Shown piece by piece: positions 9,327-19,500 of a stretch of 64,000 nucleotides of DNA. Location of the stretch: assembly GCF_900130015.1 (NCBI RefSeq), contig NZ_FQXS01000024.1:1-64000 (forward strand), given 5' to 3'. This DNA is from Desulfofustis glycolicus DSM 9705 (lineage in GTDB: Bacteria; Desulfobacterota; Desulfobulbia; Desulfobulbales; Desulfocapsaceae). Below the pieces are notes generated by a model, which was not told the DNA's origin, searched no databases, and worked only from the letters and a program-made list of their open reading frames with translations. The position numbers were made by a program, and so were the translations under genes. Numbering within the stretch: the first letter of the stretch is position 1; every line of letters starts with the position of its first letter.

Positions 9327-9385
9327 GACACGGCGGCCCGACAACGGGTCGGCCGGGCAGAATAAACAACATTACAGGAAGGTAT

Positions 9386-10132
9386 ATGTCAGGACATTCG
9401 AAATGGTCGACCATCAAGCGGAAAAAAGGTGCCATCGATGCCAAGCGCGGCAAAATATTCTCTAAACTTATCAAAGAGATAACCGTTGCCGCCAGGCAGG
9501 GGGCGGACCCGGATGGCAATCCTCGGCTACGGGCAGCCATCGCCGCTGCCAAGTCCGAAAACATGCCGAAAGACAATATCTCCCGTGCCATCGACAAGGG
9601 GTCGGGCGGTGGCGACGGGGTCGTCTACGAAGAGATCCTCTATGAAGGCTACGGGCCGGGCGGCGTGGCGGTATTGGTCGAGTGCATGACCGACAACCGC
9701 AACCGGACGGTGGCTGATGTTCGCCATTACTTCGCCAAAAGCAACGGCAATCTCGGTGAGAACGGCTGCGTTGCCTGGATGTTCGATAAAAAAGGCCAGA
9801 TCCTGGTGGACAAGTCGTCAATAGCAGAAGAAGAGTTGATGGATAAAGCGCTGGAGGCGGGTGCCGAGGATGTCGTCGAAGAAGAGAACGAATTTCAGGT
9901 GTTAACCGATGTCGAATCGTTCAACGACGTGTGCGAGGCCTTGGAGCAGCAAGGGGTCTCTTTTCTTGAGGCGTCGATCTCGATGATTCCGAAAAACACG
10001 GTGGAGGTGAACGAGGAAAATATCGCTGTAGCCCTTCTGAAGTTGCTGGAAAATCTCGAGGATCATGACGACGTCCAGAAAGTGCACGCCAACTTCGACA
10101 TCGATGCCGTGTTGATGGAGAAACTGTCCTGA
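9386..10132 (+). CDS. YebC/PmpR family regulatory protein
   Basis: A 248-residue member of the YebC/PmpR/TACO1 family, described as transcriptional regulators and, more recently, as factors that relieve ribosome stalling. The signature start [20 protein letters not shown] is present, followed by KLIKEI and the acidic surface typical of the family. The full length is kept. An AGGAAGG site lies 5 bases before the ATG. Location immediately upstream of ruvCAB is a widespread arrangement in bacteria. Confidence 0.95.
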   Translation: MSGHSKWSTIKRKKGAIDAKRGKIFSKLIKEITVAARQGADPDGNPRLRAAIAAAKSENMPKDNISRAIDKGSGGGDGVVYEEILYEGYGPGGVAVLVECMTDNRNRTVADVRHYFAKSNGNLGENGCVAWMFDKKGQILVDKSSIAEEELMDKALEAGAEDVVEEENEFQVLTDVESFNDVCEALEQQGVSFLEASISMIPKNTVEVNEENIAVALLKLLENLEDHDDVQKVHANFDIDAVLMEKLS

Positions 10133-10166
10133 CCCGGTTTGTCCGGACCAGCGACAACCGGTCGGC

Positions 10167-10640
10167 ATGGAGCGGATACTCGGCATCGACCCCGGTTCGC
10201 GCACGACCGGTTACGGGGTGATCGTCTCGGACCGGGGCCGGATCGGCTTCATTGCCTGCGGGGTGATCAAGGCCTCGCCGCAGCTGCCGTTCGCCCATCG
10301 ACTCAACCAGATTTTCGACGGGGTCAACGAGGTGATACAAATCCACAGTCCGACGGCGGCGGCCATCGAAGACGTCTTCCTGGCGACCAATCCGCGGTCC
10401 GCCCTGAAGCTCGGCCAGGCCCGCGGGGCGGCGGTGGTTGCGGCGATGCAGAACGGCTTGCAGGTCTACGATTATAGCCCGAAATTGATCAAGCAGGGTG
10501 TTGCCGGTTACGGCCAGGCCGCCAAGGCCCAGGTCCAGCATATGGTCCGTGTCCTGCTCGGGCTGCCGTCCATGCCAAGTACCGATGCCGCCGACGCCCT
10601 TGCCGTGGCGATCTGCCACGCCAACCAGTTCCGTCTCTGA
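10167..10640 (+). CDS. ruvC: Holliday junction resolvase RuvC
   Basis: An endonuclease of 157 residues that cuts Holliday junctions symmetrically during recombinational repair. The RNase H-fold catalytic acids are visible in GIDPGSRTTG (Asp), AAIEDVFLATNP (Glu) and STDAADALAVAICH (the two C-terminal Asp). The length is usual. It is followed 15 bases later by ruvA and then ruvB, giving the complete RuvABC resolvasome. Confidence 0.96.
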   Translation: MERILGIDPGSRTTGYGVIVSDRGRIGFIACGVIKASPQLPFAHRLNQIFDGVNEVIQIHSPTAAAIEDVFLATNPRSALKLGQARGAAVVAAMQNGLQVYDYSPKLIKQGVAGYGQAAKAQVQHMVRVLLGLPSMPSTDAADALAVAICHANQFRL

Positions 10641-10655
10641 GACGGGAGGATAGAG

Positions 10656-11282
10656 ATGATTGCAGCGCTTGCCGGCAAGGTAGTGGTGAAAAAGAAGGAC
10701 CGGGTTATTATCGATGTCCACGGCGTCGGCTACGAGGTCTTTCTCACCGCCGACGCCCTGTCCCGGCTACCGGACAAGGGGGAGGAGACCTTTCTCCATG
10801 TCCATATGCAGGTCCGTGACGATGCCATCGTCCTGTTCGGTTTTCCCGGGGCGGAAGACAAAGAGCTGTTTCTGGCGCTCATTTCCGTATCCGGGGTCGG
10901 GCCTAAACTGGGACTGGCGGTGCTGGCCGGGCTGCCGCTCGACGAGTTGTGTCGCAGCATCGGTACCGGTGACGTGAAGCGGCTGACCACTCTGCCGGGC
11001 GTCGGCAAAAAGACTGCCGAGCGGATCTGCATGGAACTCAAGGACAAGGTCGGTCACCTGGCGTCCGCCGGAGACTTCCACCCGGCCGATGGCGGCACGA
11101 CCGATGGACCGGGAACGTCTTCGGTGGTAATGGATGTCCTCTCGGCCCTGACGAATCTCGGCTACAGCGACCCGACCTGCCGGCAGGCGTTGACCAGGGT
11201 CAAGCAGCGGGTCGGCAATGAGGCGTTTTATGAGTTGTCCCTCGAGGAATTGCTCAGAGAATGCCTGAGGAGCCTGGCATGA
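10656..11282 (+). CDS. ruvA: Holliday junction branch migration protein RuvA
   Basis: A 208-residue protein that forms the tetrameric junction-binding core of the RuvAB branch-migration motor. The N-terminal OB fold begins MIAALAGKV. Two helix-hairpin-helix motifs follow ([17 protein letters not shown] and [15 protein letters not shown]), then a flexible linker and a C-terminal domain ([15 protein letters not shown]) that contacts RuvB. A GGGAGGA site precedes the ATG. Its end overlaps the start of ruvB by 4 bases (ATGA), indicating coupling. Confidence 0.96.
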   Translation: MIAALAGKVVVKKKDRVIIDVHGVGYEVFLTADALSRLPDKGEETFLHVHMQVRDDAIVLFGFPGAEDKELFLALISVSGVGPKLGLAVLAGLPLDELCRSIGTGDVKRLTTLPGVGKKTAERICMELKDKVGHLASAGDFHPADGGTTDGPGTSSVVMDVLSALTNLGYSDPTCRQALTRVKQRVGNEAFYELSLEELLRECLRSLA

Positions 11283-12340
11283 ATTTCGAAGAAGAATTGT
11301 TCGGCGACGATCGTCTCGTCGATCCGGCGCCCATCGGTCGGGATCACAGCAACGACAACGATCTCAGGCCGAAACGGTTGGCCGAATATATCGGCCAGCA
11401 GCAGGTGCGGGCCAGTCTCGAGGTGTTCATCAAGGCCGCCCGCATGCGCGGCGAACCCCTCGATCATGTCCTGTTCCACGGATTTCCCGGCCTCGGGAAG
11501 ACGACACTGTCCTATATCATCGCCAACGAGATGGGCACGGGCATCAAGGTGACCTCAGGACCGGTGATCGAACGGCAGGGTGATCTGGCCGCCATCCTGA
11601 CCAGCCTTCAGGAGGGCGATGTTCTGTTCATCGACGAGATTCACCGCCTCAATCATGTCGTTGAAGAGATCCTCTACCCGGCCATGGAAGACTTTCAACT
11701 GGATCTGATCATCGGTCAGGGGCCGGGAGCCCGTTCGATCAAAATGGACCTGCCGCGCTTCACGCTGGTCGGCGCGACCACACGTACCGGACTGCTGACG
11801 CCGCCGTTGCGCGATCGTTTCGGCGTGATGTTGCGGCTCGAATTCTATGCCCCGGAGGAACTGGTGACCATCGTCAAGCGTTCGGCCCGGATTCTCGGTG
11901 TCGATATCGATGACGAAGGTGCCCTGGAACTCGGTCGCCGCTCCCGGGGCACACCGAGAATCGCCAATCGTTTGCTGCGACGGGTTCGCGATTATGCCGA
12001 GGTCGGTAACCATCGGGTCGTCGATCGGCGGGTTGCCGACGGTGCCTTGAACCTGCTCAATGTCGATCGTTTCGGTTTGGACGACATGGATCGGCGTATC
12101 ATGTTGACCATCATTGACAAGTTTCAGGGCGGGCCGATCGGCTTGGAGACCCTGGCCACTGTCGTTTGTGAGGAAAAAAACACGCTCGAGGACGTCTATG
12201 AGCCATTCCTCATCCAGTCCGGATTCCTCGCCCGGACGCCCCGTGGGCGGATTGCAACCATTACCGCCTATGAGCATTTCGGTCGTAAGCCACCCGGGTC
12301 GGCGCGAATGCAACCATCCTTGTTCGACCAGGACGAATAG
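11279..12340 (+). CDS. ruvB: Holliday junction branch migration helicase RuvB
   Basis: A hexameric AAA+ ATPase of 353 residues that drives branch migration with RuvA. Walker A is [10 protein letters not shown], Walker [11 protein letters not shown], sensor 1 [17 protein letters not shown] (including the arginine finger region), and a winged-helix domain ends with [10 protein letters not shown] chose the ATG overlapping the ruvA stop because a GAGGAG site precedes it; an in-frame ATG at 11261 would add 6 residues. Confidence 0.96.
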   Translation: MNFEEELFGDDRLVDPAPIGRDHSNDNDLRPKRLAEYIGQQQVRASLEVFIKAARMRGEPLDHVLFHGFPGLGKTTLSYIIANEMGTGIKVTSGPVIERQGDLAAILTSLQEGDVLFIDEIHRLNHVVEEILYPAMEDFQLDLIIGQGPGARSIKMDLPRFTLVGATTRTGLLTPPLRDRFGVMLRLEFYAPEELVTIVKRSARILGVDIDDEGALELGRRSRGTPRIANRLLRRVRDYAEVGNHRVVDRRVADGALNLLNVDRFGLDDMDRRIMLTIIDKFQGGPIGLETLATVVCEEKNTLEDVYEPFLIQSGFLARTPRGRIATITAYEHFGRKPPGSARMQPSLFDQDE

Positions 12341-12750
12341 AAGAGAGCACCGTGAATCGGTCGAGTAAGCGACTCGCTCGGACCGGATCTGAACACCGAT
12401 TTCCAGCCGCCCCTGCCTGACAAAAACAAGCACTTGTCGCTCATCGGCGACCACCTCTCTGCCAGGCGCCACATAGCCGTTGTCGAGTCGCGCTTCCCTC
12501 TGATAGCCACTTTTAACCACCAGCTCTTATTTCCGGACATTTTGGCCATTTTTCTGCTGATCATAAAATAGTATATTATATCAGCCACATAGATTGATAT
12601 TCTGAAGCATTTTAAAGTCAGGCTTTGGCGCGCAGATATGTGCTGTTACTACTGTATATGGTGTCATCGTTGATGTGGCGCGACTATATGTAGTAGGTAT
12701 TAAAGAATTGAGTAAGGGCGCTAGAGTCTTGAAGTTCCTTGTCTTTTTCC
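12341..12750. other. Gene-free stretch between ruvB and the dcw promoter
   Basis: No convincing gene is seen. Just after ruvB lies a weak hairpin (CGGTCGAG...CTCGGACCG, about 12358-12385) without a T-run. The second half (about 12560-12750) is clearly AT-rich, as expected upstream of a strong promoter. Confidence 0.5.
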
Positions 12751-12778
12751 TTGACTTCAATCTGGTTGATAGTATAAA
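12751..12778 (+). promoter_or_regulatory. Probable sigma70-type promoter of the dcw cluster
   Basis: TTGACT at 12751-12756 and TATAAA at 12773-12778 are separated by 16 bases and lie just ahead of the MraZ box array and mraZ. Position and near-consensus boxes support a dcw promoter. It was found by eye, not by scoring. Confidence 0.65.
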
Positions 12779-12787
12779 TGACAGAAA

Positions 12788-12844
12788 GTGGTAAAAAGTG
12801 GATGCAAAGCGGTTGATAGTGGTTTTCCGTGGATAACCCCGTGG
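12788..12844 (+). promoter_or_regulatory. Array of GTGG repeats: probable MraZ operator
   Basis: GTGG or GCGG occurs at 12788, 12798, 12809, 12819 and 12829, spaced 10, 11, 10 and 10 bases, with a further GTGG at 12841. MraZ in other bacteria binds direct repeats of a TGGGN-like box spaced by one helical turn in its own promoter. The array starts immediately after the putative -10 box and runs into the mraZ start, which fits autoregulation of the dcw cluster by MraZ. Confidence 0.7.
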
Positions 12845-13311
12845 CCAGAGACGAGATAATCAAGAGCAGGTTTCGCAGCAGGTCCGAGCACGCGCTCGAC
12901 CCGAAAGGACGGCTCAATGTCCCGAGCAGGTTCAGGGAAGTGCTGCACCATTACGGTTCTCCGGAACTGATGATAACCTCCTGGGGGACGTATCTGCGCG
13001 CCTATCCCGCCTCCGAATGGCAGATCATTGAAGACAAATTGCTCACCAGGGGCAGGGAAGAGCCGAATTTGTCGGGTTTTATCAGACACGTTGTGTCCGG
13101 CATCAGCGAATGTTCTTTGGACAAACAGGGCCGCCTGTTGATACCGGCGCCGCTCAGGGCTGAAGTCGGTATCAGTAAAGATGTGGTCTTGAATGGCATG
13201 CTCGAATTCGTCGAGATCTGGGACAAAGACGCCTGGCTTGCCGAGTTCAACCGGACCCGGGATAATTTCGATCAATACAACGACAGCCTGGCCAAACTCG
13301 GCATTCTCTGA
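12829..13311 (+). CDS. mraZ: Transcriptional regulator MraZ
   Basis: A protein of about 160 residues with two SpoVT/AbrB-like DNA-binding domains, forming a ring that binds repeats in the dcw promoter. FRSRSEHALDPKGRLNVPSR is the first domain signature and ECSLDKQGRLLIPAPLR the second. The start is uncertain: GTG at 12829 or GTG at 12841 both fit, and neither has a clear ribosome site. Both lie inside the GTGG repeat array, so MraZ bound to DNA and the translation start share sequence. It overlaps rsmH by one base (TGATG). Confidence 0.93.
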   Translation: MDNPVARDEIIKSRFRSRSEHALDPKGRLNVPSRFREVLHHYGSPELMITSWGTYLRAYPASEWQIIEDKLLTRGREEPNLSGFIRHVVSGISECSLDKQGRLLIPAPLRAEVGISKDVVLNGMLEFVEIWDKDAWLAEFNRTRDNFDQYNDSLAKLGIL

Positions 13312-14210
13312 TGGAGGGCACCATCCATGGAACGACTCACCGACCGGTTTTGCTGGCAGAAACCATCGGGATGCTGGCCGTGGTGCCTGGTGGCCTCTAT
13401 GTCGACGGCACGCTCGGACTTGGCGGGCATAGCCGGGAAATTTTGGAGCGGAGCGCCCCGAACGGCAGGGTCATCGCCTTTGAATGGGACGAAGCGGCGA
13501 TTGCCCGCACCGAGATCGCGCTCGCGTCGTTTCGGGAGCGATTGATCATCATGCGTCGCAATTTCCAGGAGATTGATGCCGGTCTGGCGGAAGCCGGCTA
13601 TGACATGGTCAACGGCATTATGATCGATATAGGACTCTCATCGTTGCAGCTTGACAGCGGTGATCGCGGCTTCAGCTTTCGCTTCGACGAACCGCTCGAC
13701 ATGCGTATGGATCGGCGCCGGACACTCACTGCGACGACGCTCCTGGCTTCGGCGACAGAGCAGGAGCTAGCTGACATTTTTTATTATTTTGGAGAGGAGA
13801 AGCAGGCCAGACGAATTGCCGGATATCTCGTCGAGGAGCGACGGCGGCAGGCGATAACCACCACCGGACAGCTGGCCGAGCTGGTTGCCCGGGCCGTGCC
13901 GAAACCGTTTCATCCGCCGAAGATCCATGTCGCAACAAAGGTCTTTCAGGCAGTGCGCATCGCGGTGAACGACGAGTTAACCAATCTCGGCCGATTTCTC
14001 GATCGGGCCGTTCACCATCTGTTGCCCGGCGGGCGCTTATGCGTCATTTCCTTCCACTCGCTGGAAGACCGCATCGTCAAACGGGCGTTTGCCGGTGCGG
14101 CTGAATTGAAAGTATTGACGAAGAAACCGATTGTGCCGGGAAGAGAGGAAATTGGGGCTAATCCGCGATCACGCAGTGCACGTTTGCGGGTCGCCGAACG
14201 ATTGGCTTAA
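13311..14210 (+). CDS. rsmH: 16S rRNA m4C1402 methyltransferase RsmH
   Basis: A SAM-dependent enzyme of 299 residues that N4-methylates C1402 in the 16S rRNA decoding centre. THRPVLLAETIGML, GGLYVDGTLGLGGHS (SAM loop), MIDIGLSSLQLD and VISFHSLEDRIVK are the family landmarks. The ATG overlaps the mraZ stop codon (TGATG). It is the second gene of the dcw cluster, as in most bacteria. Confidence 0.96.
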   Translation: MEGTIHGTTHRPVLLAETIGMLAVVPGGLYVDGTLGLGGHSREILERSAPNGRVIAFEWDEAAIARTEIALASFRERLIIMRRNFQEIDAGLAEAGYDMVNGIMIDIGLSSLQLDSGDRGFSFRFDEPLDMRMDRRRTLTATTLLASATEQELADIFYYFGEEKQARRIAGYLVEERRRQAITTTGQLAELVARAVPKPFHPPKIHVATKVFQAVRIAVNDELTNLGRFLDRAVHHLLPGGRLCVISFHSLEDRIVKRAFAGAAELKVLTKKPIVPGREEIGANPRSRSARLRVAERLA

Positions 14211-14226
14211 GCAACAGGGGGAAGAT

Positions 14227-14592
14227 ATGAACTATCAAAATTCATGTACCATCGGGCGACCGGTATTTCAGCCGGGTTTTACCCAGCGTCGCGGCCGACG
14301 GCGGGCCTTTGAGTTGCCGGGCGGCGCCATGCTGTGGCTGGCGGCGGTGAAAGTTGCGCTGGTAGCGGTCGGTGTCGCGCTGATTGTCAACCTGTGGCTC
14401 GGCCATGCCGTCTCAACCGTTCGCCAGGATATCGCCACCATTGCAGAGCACCAGCTGGTTCTTAAAGACGAGCAGATGGCCTTGCTGGCCGAGCGGGCCG
14501 GTTTGATGTCTGAGCAACAGGTTCAACGAGAAGCGGGAAGCAGACTGGCACTGTTTGCGCCGGAGCAGGATCAGGTACTCAAGCTTCGCTAA
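14227..14592 (+). CDS. FtsL-like cell division protein
   Basis: A small bitopic membrane protein of 121 residues. A basic cytoplasmic N-terminus (RRGRRR) is followed by one transmembrane segment (about residues 37-58) and a periplasmic alpha-helical region rich in Gln, Glu and Leu that would form a coiled coil, as in FtsL. FtsL sequences diverge quickly, so the call rests on size, topology and position between rsmH and ftsI. It would join FtsB and FtsQ in activating septal synthesis. The ATG has a strong AGGGGGA site. Confidence 0.75.
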   Translation: MNYQNSCTIGRPVFQPGFTQRRGRRRAFELPGGAMLWLAAVKVALVAVGVALIVNLWLGHAVSTVRQDIATIAEHQLVLKDEQMALLAERAGLMSEQQVQREAGSRLALFAPEQDQVLKLR

Positions 14593-14604
14593 GCCGACGA
14601 CACG

Positions 14605-16512
14605 ATGGTCAAGCGGTCCCGTCTGCGAACAAAACAGGTCGGAAGGCGGCGACTGGTCATCATCGTACTGATCACCTTAGTTTGTATCGGCGCTGCCTGG
14701 TATGTCAGCAGGTGGCAACCGGAATTCTGGCACCGTATCACCGGTTATCTGGCGGTGGAACAAGACCGCGACACTCGATCCCGGGAATCTGTCCGTGGGA
14801 CGATTTATGACCGGAATTACCAGGTATTGGCCGTTTCCTACGAGCGCGTTTCGGTGTATGCCACCGTCCGTGAAATTCCCGATCTGGCCGCCGTGATCAA
14901 GCCGCTATCCACGGTTCTCGGGATTCCGGCCGAAGATATTGCCGAGCGGCTTGGCGCCGGGAGTCCCAGAATCTGGCTGGCCAGGGATATCAGCCAGGAA
15001 CAGGAAGAGCTGATCACCGACTTGGCTCTGCGCGGCGTCTATCTGCATCGGGAATTTGTCCGCCACTACCCGGAGAGAGAGTCGGCGGCGCATCTCGTCG
15101 GGTTTGTCGAGCGGGATACCGGTCTGGCCGGTATCGAGCAGTTTTACAACCGGCTGGAGCGGAAATATCGACTCGATAAGCGAGGGGTTGAAACGCTGCC
15201 GTTGGTTGCAGATGGCCACCCCGGTGTCGATGGTCGGCATCTGCTGTTGACTCTTGATCTGAAGATCCAGAGGATACTCGACAACCATTTGGCATCTTAT
15301 GTAAATCTTCCGTCAGGCAGCAAACGGGGAATCGTCGTTATGGAAGCGGCCACCGGCGCCCTGATCGGCTACGCACAGACACCTTCATTCGATCCGAACA
15401 GGTTTCATACCTATCGGGAGGAACTGTTTGCCGATATCTTTGACGAGATGATGGCCGTTCCTGAGCCGTTCAAGGTCTTTCTTCGCGAGATTTCCCTGCT
15501 GGCAAGCCAGCCCGAAGGTGCCGGCGGCCTGCTGCCGTGGAGTGTTGTCACGGAGCGTCGCAAGCTCGGTGTGCAGCTACAGTTGTGGGAAAAACTCGGC
15601 GTCGGCAACCGCGAAGGGTATGATTTCACCTCGTCTTCACAAACGGTGTCGGAGCGGGTCTCGTTCGATCCGCCGCAGGTGCTGCTGCCGGACTACGAAA
15701 CGGTCCCGGTGATGCAGACGCCGCTACAATTGTTGACGTCGATCACCCGCAGCGTCAACGGCGGTGTCGGTGTCACCCCTCATGCAGCCGATCGCCTGGT
15801 GCTGCGGCGCAACCAGAGCGAGTATCTGCTCGAGAGTTTCGGTGATCCCGGTAAACGGGACGTGATCGACACTTCGCTGACGCCGGAGTTGCGTCGCTTA
15901 TTTCAGGCAATGGGGCAGGCCGGCCCTGTCGATTCGCGCCTGTTGTCGGGGACGAGCACTTCGTATCGGATGAACGGCGGCATGAACTCTTTTCAGCAAC
16001 ATCACCTCTCCTTGGCGCTGGTCCCGGCCGAGCGCCCGGAGTTGGTGGTGCTGGCCGTCGGGTCGGACCCCGGCTACCTGACCGAGAAGAAGGATGCGGC
16101 CGATCTCGATCGGAACGTGCTGTCGCTGATTGCGCCGGTAATAGCGCTGCAGCGGGTAATGAAGAATCTCGCCGATATGATGAGCCCGGGAGACCAGGCC
16201 GGTATCAATTACCGCTCCGTGGTGGGTGCCGACTCGGCTACGGCTCCCGTTCGGGACCAGGCGTCGGAGGAGACAGAGCTGAACCGGCTGGAGGTGGTCA
16301 TGCCGGAGCTGGACGGCATGAGTCTGCGGAAAAGTTTGCGCATCCTGCAAGCAGCGGGCATAACCGTCCGGGTTCAGGGGACGGGGCGCGTGGTCGATCA
16401 ACGGCCGGAAGCAGGTTCGCCGTTGTCCTCCGGGGCGCAGGTCCTGCTCATGCTCGAGCAGGATCGGGTCGATGCCGACTTTAAGAACGATCCGGCTTCG
16501 GGGGTGCGGTGA
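14605..16512 (+). CDS. ftsI: FtsI/PBP3-like division protein with PASTA tail; transpeptidase motifs degenerate
   Basis: A class B penicillin-binding protein of 635 residues at the normal ftsI position. It has an N-terminal membrane anchor (about 17-35), a dimerisation domain (RGTIYDRNYQVLAVSYE; GLAGIEQFYNRLE), the start of the transpeptidase fold (LLLTLDLKIQRIL; GIVVMEAATGALIGYAQTPS), and a C-terminal PASTA domain (VVMPELDGMSLRKSLRIL). The three catalytic motifs are lost: the SxxK position reads EPFK (Glu287-Lys290), no SxN motif is found, and the KTGT strand reads SGTS (448-451). The fold nevertheless continues (QTPLQLLTSITRSVNGGVG). The reading frame is intact, so this is unlikely to be a sequencing error. 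It probably acts as a structural or activating divisome part, not as a cross-linking enzyme. Confidence 0.85.
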   Translation: MVKRSRLRTKQVGRRRLVIIVLITLVCIGAAWYVSRWQPEFWHRITGYLAVEQDRDTRSRESVRGTIYDRNYQVLAVSYERVSVYATVREIPDLAAVIKPLSTVLGIPAEDIAERLGAGSPRIWLARDISQEQEELITDLALRGVYLHREFVRHYPERESAAHLVGFVERDTGLAGIEQFYNRLERKYRLDKRGVETLPLVADGHPGVDGRHLLLTLDLKIQRILDNHLASYVNLPSGSKRGIVVMEAATGALIGYAQTPSFDPNRFHTYREELFADIFDEMMAVPEPFKVFLREISLLASQPEGAGGLLPWSVVTERRKLGVQLQLWEKLGVGNREGYDFTSSSQTVSERVSFDPPQVLLPDYETVPVMQTPLQLLTSITRSVNGGVGVTPHAADRLVLRRNQSEYLLESFGDPGKRDVIDTSLTPELRRLFQAMGQAGPVDSRLLSGTSTSYRMNGGMNSFQQHHLSLALVPAERPELVVLAVGSDPGYLTEKKDAADLDRNVLSLIAPVIALQRVMKNLADMMSPGDQAGINYRSVVGADSATAPVRDQASEETELNRLEVVMPELDGMSLRKSLRILQAAGITVRVQGTGRVVDQRPEAGSPLSSGAQVLLMLEQDRVDADFKNDPASGVR

Positions 16513-19500
16513 ATGGCCATAATAGACGATAAAGGCAGGGCACGGGCAGGTGGTGATCAACAAAAAGCTATGCATCTCTCCGAACTCATCGAAGGCATCG
16601 ATTATCGCTGCCGTTCACGGCGAGGGCCGGAAGGCCTGGTCATCCGGGGAATCAGCGCCGATTCGCGACGGATTGGACCGGCGCATCTGTTCATTGCACT
16701 GAGCGGCGGGGCCAGCGACGGCCATCGCTTCATTGCCGAAGCTCTCCACGCCGGCGCGGTGGCGGTGCTGGTAGACCGTGAAGACCTGTTGGGGCACGAC
16801 CAACTGATTGCCGACACCTGTATCCTGGTGGTCGATGATGCCCGTCTGACCCTCGGGATTTTGGCCGCGCGGTTCTACGGCAATCCGGCGGAATCACTAA
16901 CGCTGATCGGCATTACCGGAACCAACGGCAAGACAACGGTTTCCTATCTGCTCGAACACGCCCTGAACCAGGCCGCGCTAAAGGTCGGAGTAATCGGTAC
17001 GGTCGAATATCGTTATCGGGGAGAAGACGGCGGACTGATCCGCTACCCGGCGCCGTTCACCACGCCCGACCCGCTGCAGCTCCATCGTATCCTGCGCGAG
17101 ATGGTTGACGGCGGGGTTACCCATGTGGTGATGGAAGTATCCTCCCATGCGCTGCAGCAGCAACGCCTCGGCCCCCTTGATTGCGCGCTGGCCGTGTTCA
17201 CCAACCTCAGTCAGGATCATCTCGATTACCACCCCAGTATGGAGGAATACTGGTCGGCTAAGGCGCTGTTGTTCGAGCGTCATCTGCACGCCGGTGCTTA
17301 TGTCGTCGTCGTCCTGCCGGAGGATCGACAGAGCCCGCAGGCCGGCTGGGCCGAACGGGTGCTGGCGCGATGCCGGACCCTGCCGGTGCAATTGCTGACC
17401 TGCGGCGGCGATGCTGCGCAGATCCGCCTGCTCGAGTCGCACTCGACGCTGGCCGGTTCGGAAATGGTGTATCGCGGGTTGCAGGGCGTGCAGCGATCGC
17501 TTTCCTCGCCGTTGGTAGGGCGCTTCAACATGGACAATCTGCTGGCCGCATTGACGGCGCTGACGGCCATGGGGTTCGACGAAGAAACCGCCGGCCGGCT
17601 GCTCAGCAGCGCGCCGGGCGCCCCGGGTCGGCTGCAGCGTATCGAGATGGCCGAGCGACCAGGCGGCCAACCAACCGTCTTTGTCGATTATGCCCATACG
17701 CCCGATGCGCTTGCCAACGTGTTGGCTACCCTGGCCGGGGTGCCGCATCGAACGCTTTACTGCCTGGTCGGTTGTGGCGGCGATCGGGATCGGAGCAAAC
17801 GTCCGTTGATGGGCGGGATCGCCGCTACCCTGAGTGATGTGACCATCGTCACCGACGACAATCCGCGCAGCGAAGAACCGGCATCGATCCGGTCCCTGGT
17901 TCTGGCCGGTGCGCGCGATAGCGGGGTGCCGATCCATGACCCCGACTGGCTGACGCGACGCGGCGAGGCGGGCAAGGGCTGCGTCGAGATCGGTGACCGC
18001 CATGCCGCCATCGAGCTTGCCGTCGCCGTTGCCGGCCCCGGAGACATTGTGCTCATTGCCGGCAAAGGACACGAGCGGTACCAGATCACCGCCGCCGGCA
18101 AGCGATTTTTCGACGACTGTCTGGTTGCGAGCGAGGCCGGAATGCTCTGGGATACGGCGACACTGGCCGCGGCAGTCGATGGCCGTCTCGTCCGTGACGT
18201 GGATCGCCCCTCTCGGCGGTTTTCGACAATCTCGACGGACAGCCGAACCATCGGCGGGCAGGATGTCTTCGTCGCCCTGAGCGGTGAAACGCACGATGGC
18301 CACGAGTATCTTATCCAAGCCGTCACCAATGGCGCCGGTTGTCTGGTCGTGGCTGATGCCCGGCGGGCCTCCGGGTTGCCGGCCGCCTGCATAGAAGTCG
18401 CCGATACGCTGACCGCGCTCGGTGATCTGGCCAACTGGCGCCGCAAGGCCGTGCAGCGACTACACAATCCGGTCGTGGTCGGGTTGACCGGCAGTTGCGG
18501 CAAGACCACGGTCAAAGAGATGACGGCGGCAATTTTTTCCTGTCGCTGGCCTGATCGGGTTGACCGACCGCCAGGTAGAGTGTTGAAGACGAAAGGAAAT
18601 TTTAATAACCTGGTCGGGCTGCCCTTGTCCCTGCTGCCGTTGACCACACGTCATCGGGCGGCGGTGCTCGAGATGGGCATGAACCGGCCGGGAGAGATTG
18701 CCCGGCTGACGGAGATCGCCGACCCGGATATTGCCTGTATTACCAATATCCATGGTGCCCACCTGGAAGGGCTCGGCTCGATCGATGGCGTGGCCAGGGC
18801 CAAGGGAGAATTGTTCGACACGGTCGACCGGCGGGCGGTGCTGATCGTCAATCTCGATGACGAGCGTGTCATCGCCTGCGCCCGGCGCCATGATCGGGTC
18901 ACCGTCGGGTTTTCGGTGCAACCCGGCCGACGGCCGGTCGATGCGCTGGTATGGGCGGCAGACAGCGTGGCCGATGGGGCCGGCTTACTGACATTTAGGT
19001 TGCATGTCGGTAAACAGCAGGCGCGGCTGACGATCCGGGCACCGGGACTACATAACGCGGCCAACGCCTGTGCCGCTGCGGCCATTGCCCATGCCGCCGG
19101 TATCGATCTGGCCTGCATCGTCGCGGGACTCGAGTCCTTTCGCAGTGGCGCCAACCGCATGCAGGCTGTCCAGACGCACGGTGGCATCCAGATTCTCAAC
19201 GACAGCTACAACGCCAATCCGGCCTCGATGTCGTCGGCACTGGAAACCCTGGCCCGGCTTGCATCCGCCAGACGGGCGGCGCTGCTCGGCGATATGTTGG
19301 AACTCGGCGCCGATGCCCCCGGCCTGCACGAAGCGGTCGGGCTGCAGGCGGCGCGGCTGGGTATTAATTACCTCGGCCTGGTCGGCGGGTTTGCCGAAGA
19401 CATGAAGCGTGGCGCGCTGGCCGGCGGCATGCACGACGAGGACATCGTTGTGCTGCAGAGCAGGGAAAGAGCGGTTGACTGGCTCAGTGAGCTGGTGCAT

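Noticed and set aside
12268-12588. Minus-strand open frames in the gap after ruvB
   Set aside because: They cover ruvB coding sequence in part, have no ribosome site and no family resemblance; a decayed gene cannot be shown.
14605-16512. Frameshift or sequencing error as the cause of the missing FtsI motifs
   Set aside because: The frame is continuous, and conserved blocks before (GIVVMEAATGALIGY) and after (QTPLQLLTSITRSVNGG; PASTA) are in the same frame. The motif sites themselves are substituted, not shifted.
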